Shown one piece after another: positions 60,201 to 64,000 of a stretch of 64,000 bases of DNA. The notes under the pieces were generated by a model. The model was not told where the DNA came from. It saw only the letters and a program-made list of their open reading frames with translations, and did no database searches. The position numbers and the translations under genes are program-made. The stretch's first letter is position 1, and each line of letters begins with the position of its first letter. Origin of the DNA: an uncultured Eubacteriales bacterium (GTDB lineage Bacteria; Bacillota; Clostridia; Peptostreptococcales; Anaerovoracaceae). Location: the NCBI GenBank assembly GCA_902778585.1, contig CACYYD010000005.1:19590-83589 (forward strand). Direction: 5' to 3'.

Positions 60201-63020
60201 ATGGTAAAGGAAGTTAACCCTAAGATCCATGTCAACGAGAGAGACTACCCGGTTGTCGAGCACAAGTGCGACGACCCTGAGAAGAAAAAACTGGTCAAGA
60301 AGCTCGCTGTCATGATCACAGACAACATTCCGCGCAAGCTGCCGGGAGGCATGAAGGAGAACCACATGGATTTCTGGATCCTCGACAGGCTGCTTACAAA
60401 GGAAGAAGTAAAATTCATGCTCAGCTTCAAGAAGCGCCGCGTTGGATACACCACATCCGAGCTCGCTGTCATGAACAATATGAGCAATGAAGAGGCTCAG
60501 AAGATAATCGACCACCTCATCTGGATCGGAATCCTTGAGCAGAACAGAGACAACGCCGACCAGCACATCCAGTACTGGATCCCTAAGTGGGTAGTCGGCT
60601 CGGGCGAGTACATGGTAGAGCACCCGATGCTCTGCGAGACCAACCCTGAAGTCGCCACGATGTTCAACCTTGCACCGCAGGAACCTCTCGAACTCGCTGC
60701 CAAGCTCATCCCGCCGGGGGGCGCCGGCATTGGAATGCACGTCATCCCGGTCGAGAAGGCCATAGACGGAGCGTCGACATCGGTAAGCGTAGAGCACCTG
60801 TCGCACTGGCTCCAGAAGTATGACAAGTTCTGCACCATGGTATGCGCCTGCCGTAAGGCTCAGAGAGTCAGAGGCGAGGGCGTCGGTGATATCGAAGGTT
60901 ATATGTGCATAGGTCTCGGCGACATCGCTGAGTTCCTGGTAGAGACCGGAAAGGATGCTCACTATATCACACGCGAAGAGGCGATGGAGATCATCGAGCG
61001 CGCTGAGCGCAAGGGATACGTCCATCAGGTCACAAACCTCGACGGGCCGGACCGCATCGTCGGTATCTGCAACTGCTCGCCGGGCAGCTGCTACGGACTC
61101 AGAACCTCTCAGCTCTTCAATACACCTAATATGTCGAGATCCGCTTATCGCGCTCATGTAGACCCTGAAAAGTGCGTCGCATGCGGCAAGTGCGTAGAGG
61201 TCTGCCCTGCAGGAGCTGCAAGGCTCGGCCAGAAACTCTGCCACGCTGATGGATCCAAGGTAATGTACCCTATGCGCGACCTTCCGGATGACAATGTCTG
61301 GGGCGAGGACAGATGGGACTGGCATTACAGAGATACTAACAAGATCAACTGCTACGACAGCGGAACATCGCCATGCAAGACAGCATGCCCGGCTCACATA
61401 GCAGTACAGGGATACCTGCAGATGGCGAAGGAAGGCCGCTATGAAGAGGCTGTTGAGCTCATCCGCCAGGACAACCCGTTCCCTGCAGTATGCGGCGCAG
61501 TCTGCAACAAGAGATGCGAGGACCGCTGCACCAGAGGAACCCTGGACGATCCTGTATCGATCGATGAAGTAAAGAAATTCGTCACACAGTGGGAGAAGAA
61601 GAATCTCGACGCTTTCGTACCGATCTGTGACAATATGGACGGAAAGCAGTGGGATGAATTCCCGATCGCCGTTATCGGATCGGGTCCTGCAGGACTGTCC
61701 GCAGCATATTACCTCAGAAAAGACGGCTACCCTGTAACTGTCTTTGAGAAGGAAAAGAAGGTAGGCGGAATGATGATGAACGGCCTGCCTAACTTCAGAC
61801 TCGAAAAAGACGTACTCGAAGGCGAGATCGAGATCATCCGCAGGATGGGCGTTGAGTTCAGATGCGGAGTCGAGGTCGGCAAGGACGTCACCATCCAGCA
61901 GCTGAGAGACCAGGGCTACAAAGCCTTCTTTATCGGTATCGGTCTCCAGAGCGGCGGCAAGCTCGGCATCCCGGGCGAGGACGCAGAGGGCGTGATCTCC
62001 GGTATCGAGTTCATGAGAGACGTCAACCTCAATGACAACAAGTCGCTCAAGGGCAAGGTCGTGGTCATCGGCGGCGGAAACATCGGAGCCGATGTTGCAA
62101 GGACAGTTGTAAGAGCCGGCGCGAAGAGCGTAGACCTCTACTGCCTCGAGTCCTATGATGAGATGCCGATGGGCATCGAAGACCAGTCCGAGTGCGAGGC
62201 TGAGGGCATCACCATCCACGCCGGATGGGGACAGACCGAGGTCGTCGTGAAGGATGGCAAGTGCGCAGGCATTAAGTTCAGAAAGTGCATCAGCGTCAAG
62301 AATGCTGAAGGCAGATTCGATCCTAAGTTCGATGACAGCGTAACTCAGGAAGCGGAGTGCACCACTGTTCTGTACTGCATCGGCCAGAAGCCTGACTTCG
62401 GCAAACTGCTCGAGGGCACAAAGGTAGAACTCAGCCCGAGAGGACTTGCGATCGCAGACCCTGTGACACTGCAGACAGCAGAGCCGGATATCTTCGTGGG
62501 TGGAGACGTCTACACAGGACAGAAATTCGTCATCGACGCGATCGCGGCAGGGCGTCAGGCGATGGTATCCATCAACAGATACGTACATCCGGGCCAGTCG
62601 CTCACCATCGGCCGTGACCTCAGAGAGTTCATCGAGCTCGACAGAGATGACATCTCGATCTGCCCGACATCATATGACCATGCTGGACGCCAGAAACCTG
62701 GCCACAAGGATGGCAAGCCTGAGGCTACGTTCAGCGACCTCAGAGAGCCTCTTACAGATGAGCAGGTAAAGATCGAAGCTGCCCGCTGCCTCAGATGCGG
62801 CGCGAGCTGGGTCGACCTCAACCAGTGCATCGGCTGCGGACTCTGCACAACAAGGTGCAAGTTCGACGCTATCCATCTGGAGAGAGACATTCCGGGCGCA
62901 AGTGACATGCACTTCGCCGAGGATATGATGAAGGTGGTAGGACCGTACGCGCTCAAGAGAGGCATAAAGATCCTGAAGAAGAAGATCACCGGCAAATCGG
63001 ACTATCCGACAATGCAATAA
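60201..63020 (+). CDS. GltD-like iron-sulfur flavoprotein (NAD(P)H oxidoreductase) with extended N-terminal domain
   Basis: A 939-residue protein. Residues 1-300 form an unusual region: a winged-helix-like stretch (YTTSELAVMNNMSNEEAQKI) and a cysteine-bearing domain (CTMVCACRKAQRV, GICNCSPGSCYGL). A 4Fe-4S ferredoxin motif CVACGKCVEVCPAG lies at about 323. Next is the glutamate-synthase beta-subunit module: CKTACPAH, CGAVCNKRCEDRC, FAD site GSGPAGLSAAYYL (about 492) and NAD(P) site GGGNIGADVARTV (about 624). A C-terminal cluster has CLRCGASW and CIGCGLCTTRC. ATG 60201 with GGAGGGAG just before it is preferred to 60189. No catalytic glutamate synthase large subunit is nearby, so the electron acceptor is unknown. 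Confidence 0.85.
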   Translation: MVKEVNPKIHVNERDYPVVEHKCDDPEKKKLVKKLAVMITDNIPRKLPGGMKENHMDFWILDRLLTKEEVKFMLSFKKRRVGYTTSELAVMNNMSNEEAQKIIDHLIWIGILEQNRDNADQHIQYWIPKWVVGSGEYMVEHPMLCETNPEVATMFNLAPQEPLELAAKLIPPGGAGIGMHVIPVEKAIDGASTSVSVEHLSHWLQKYDKFCTMVCACRKAQRVRGEGVGDIEGYMCIGLGDIAEFLVETGKDAHYITREEAMEIIERAERKGYVHQVTNLDGPDRIVGICNCSPGSCYGLRTSQLFNTPNMSRSAYRAHVDPEKCVACGKCVEVCPAGAARLGQKLCHADGSKVMYPMRDLPDDNVWGEDRWDWHYRDTNKINCYDSGTSPCKTACPAHIAVQGYLQMAKEGRYEEAVELIRQDNPFPAVCGAVCNKRCEDRCTRGTLDDPVSIDEVKKFVTQWEKKNLDAFVPICDNMDGKQWDEFPIAVIGSGPAGLSAAYYLRKDGYPVTVFEKEKKVGGMMMNGLPNFRLEKDVLEGEIEIIRRMGVEFRCGVEVGKDVTIQQLRDQGYKAFFIGIGLQSGGKLGIPGEDAEGVISGIEFMRDVNLNDNKSLKGKVVVIGGGNIGADVARTVVRAGAKSVDLYCLESYDEMPMGIEDQSECEAEGITIHAGWGQTEVVVKDGKCAGIKFRKCISVKNAEGRFDPKFDDSVTQEAECTTVLYCIGQKPDFGKLLEGTKVELSPRGLAIADPVTLQTAEPDIFVGGDVYTGQKFVIDAIAAGRQAMVSINRYVHPGQSLTIGRDLREFIELDRDDISICPTSYDHAGRQKPGHKDGKPEATFSDLREPLTDEQVKIEAARCLRCGASWVDLNQCIGCGLCTTRCKFDAIHLERDIPGASDMHFAEDMMKVVGPYALKRGIKILKKKITGKSDYPTMQ

Positions 63021-63049
63021 TAAGCAACAGAAATTGTCTTGACGACATA

Positions 63050-63080
63050 CCGCAGCCGCTTCGACGGCTGCGGTTGTTCT
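63050..63080 (+). terminator. Terminator after the flavoprotein gene
   Basis: CCGCAGCCG (63050-63058) pairs perfectly with CGGCTGCGG (63065-63073), followed by the T-rich TTGTTCTTT. Confidence 0.85.
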
Positions 63081-63167
63081 TTCGCCCAAAAGTGCAACAA
63101 AAACGCAACAAAAAAACTCAATACAAAAACTAAAGCTGATCAGATGAAAACGCTATTTATCCCAAAT

Positions 63168-63198
63168 TTGACTGCATTGCTGTAATGTATATAGCAAT
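63168..63198 (+). promoter_or_regulatory. Candidate promoter with inverted repeat before the recombinase gene
   Basis: TTGACT (63168-63173), 16 bases, TATAGC (63190-63195). ATTGCT (63176-63181) and AGCAAT (63193-63198) form an inverted repeat across the spacer and -10, a possible operator. The rest of 63081-63255 is A-rich and shows nothing else recognisable. Confidence 0.35.
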
Positions 63199-63255
63199 AC
63201 TGCTGCTAACCCCGGCAGGCGGCCATGGGGATATGATTGGAGGTAGTATGACAAG

Positions 63256-63906
63256 ATGTGTTGTTACAAAGATTTAGTTGAAAGCAACTTGACTGAGATC
63301 CTTCTGGATGGAATGGAAAAGAAGATGCTGAGCGAAGGCAAAGCTGACGCTACCATCAGTAAATATCTCAGGGACGCACGGAAATTTCTTGATTATATGC
63401 AAACAGGCATTAGGGGCAAAGATGTCTGCCTCAGTCAGGAAAACATAAGTGAGTACCGGGATCGTCTTTCGGAAAACTACAAGAAACGAAGTGTCAATTC
63501 CATGCTCGCTGGCGTCAATTATCTGATCGGTTATTGCGGCAGGGATGATCTGAAATTGCAAACGTACAGGATACAGAGAGAAAGTTTCAGAGATGATGAA
63601 AGAGAGCTTACACTCGATGAATACAGGCGGCTTGTAGACACAGCCGCCAGGGAAGGAAAGGACAGACTCTGCATGATAATACTCACACTAGGCTCTACGG
63701 GCATAAGGGTGAGTGAGCTGCCTTTCATAACAGTGGAATCTCTGATCAGCAAAAGTGCGTGCGTTTCGCTTAAGGGAAAAACGAGGCAGGTGATACTGCC
63801 TGGATCTCTTTGCGGCAGACTGGCTGATTACGCAGCCGGAAAGGGCATAGAAAGCGGTAGCATTTTCATTACAAAAAGTGGGAGACCGGTGGACCGGAAC
63901 AACTGA
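63256..63906 (+). pseudogene. Tyrosine recombinase/integrase, C-terminally truncated
   Basis: 216 codons. Residues 1-105 are the SAM-like core-binding domain (ADATISKYLRDARKFLDYM); the catalytic domain starts near RELTLDEYRRLVDTA and contains the first catalytic arginine in GSTGIRVSELPF and the beta-hairpin lysine in SLKGKTRQVILP. The frame stops at TGA right after SGRPVDRNN, before the HxxR, His/Trp and nucleophile Tyr motifs, so about 75 residues are missing and the product cannot recombine DNA. GGAGGT at 63239-63244 is 11 bases before ATG 63256. The sequence following the stop does not restore the family motifs in the short space before the terminator at 63949. Confidence 0.7.
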
Positions 63907-63948
63907 ACTGCTACCCGTCAAGAGGACAGTGAAAAATCAAAAGATTTT

Positions 63949-63984
63949 AGCAACCAGTAACAGTAAATGTTGCTGGTTGCTTTT
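63949..63984 (+). terminator. Terminator-like hairpin after the recombinase fragment
   Basis: AGCAACCAG (63949-63957) pairs with CTGGTTGCT (63973-63981) around a 15-base loop, followed by a short T run. Confidence 0.65.
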
Positions 63985-64000
63985 GTGTTGAGCAGACACT

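Noticed and set aside
60153..62588. An 811-codon open frame on the minus strand opposite the flavoprotein gene
   Set aside because: It mirrors the strongly supported GltD-like gene; composition is that of an antisense shadow in GC-rich third positions, and no family motif or ribosome binding site is visible.

Overview
The window reads as a chromosomal segment of an anaerobic Gram-positive bacterium of the class Clostridia. Pointers are corrinoid-dependent methyl transfer with a RACE-type reactivator, moderate GC with AGGAG-type ribosome binding sites, FtsEX, RecX, a dacF-type carboxypeptidase, a split transketolase and lipobox-bearing binding proteins. A family-level guess (Anaerovoracaceae / former Clostridiales Family XIII or a neighbour) is only an impression. 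Nearly all genes lie on the + strand in long, tightly spaced operons; the one supported minus-strand gene is a fragment at 55555-55983.

Layout. 1-7.1 kb: tetrapyrrole genes (hemD fragment, cobI/cbiL, a precorrin-2 dehydrogenase-like protein) mixed with an ABC-2 exporter, a membrane-anchored surface protein and a VWA/MoxR-type AAA+ pair, closed by a strong terminator. 7.2-14.6 kb: a corrinoid methyltransferase operon with one corrinoid protein, one RACE reactivator, three UroD/MtaA-family methyltransferases (one with a degenerate zinc site), a leucine-rich-repeat protein, a DUF1638 protein and a relic of another methyltransferase. 14.7-17.6 kb: a leader region, yezD-like gene and metNIQ methionine importer. 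17.6-25.8 kb: two more UroD/MtaA-family genes bracketing a split transketolase, a zinc alcohol dehydrogenase, a PPC-domain protein, a hydroxyacid dehydrogenase and an NhaC-type antiporter. This looks like a catabolic module for a methylated substrate.

25.8-34.8 kb: a non-coding array of four hairpins, then an operon with two adjacent ARG-box-like sites at its promoter. It encodes a polar amino acid ABC importer, an M20 amidohydrolase and argCJBD, so arginine/ornithine uptake and synthesis appear to be co-regulated. 34.9-46.1 kb: cell division and envelope housekeeping (ftsEX, M23 hydrolase, S41 protease, carboxypeptidase) with recJ, recX, tcdA and a PPTase. 46.1-49.7 kb: tRNA-Ser(CGA), gap, a 54-bp tandem repeat, cls and a relic of an AEC transporter. 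49.8-55.5 kb: two fused ABC ATPase-permeases with a secreted, C-anchored partner. 55.5-56.9 kb: a probable deletion scar joining two 5'-truncated genes (a minus-strand fragment and moeA) beside mobB. 57-60 kb: lacZ. 60.2-63 kb: a large GltD-like iron-sulfur flavoprotein. 63.3-64 kb: a truncated tyrosine recombinase.

The most unusual signals are the TTACACCC-closed hairpin array (25868-26128), the single corrinoid protein apparently serving several methyltransferases spread over 18 kb, the zinc-site-defective methyltransferase paralog, the 54-bp repeat, and three decayed gene fragments.
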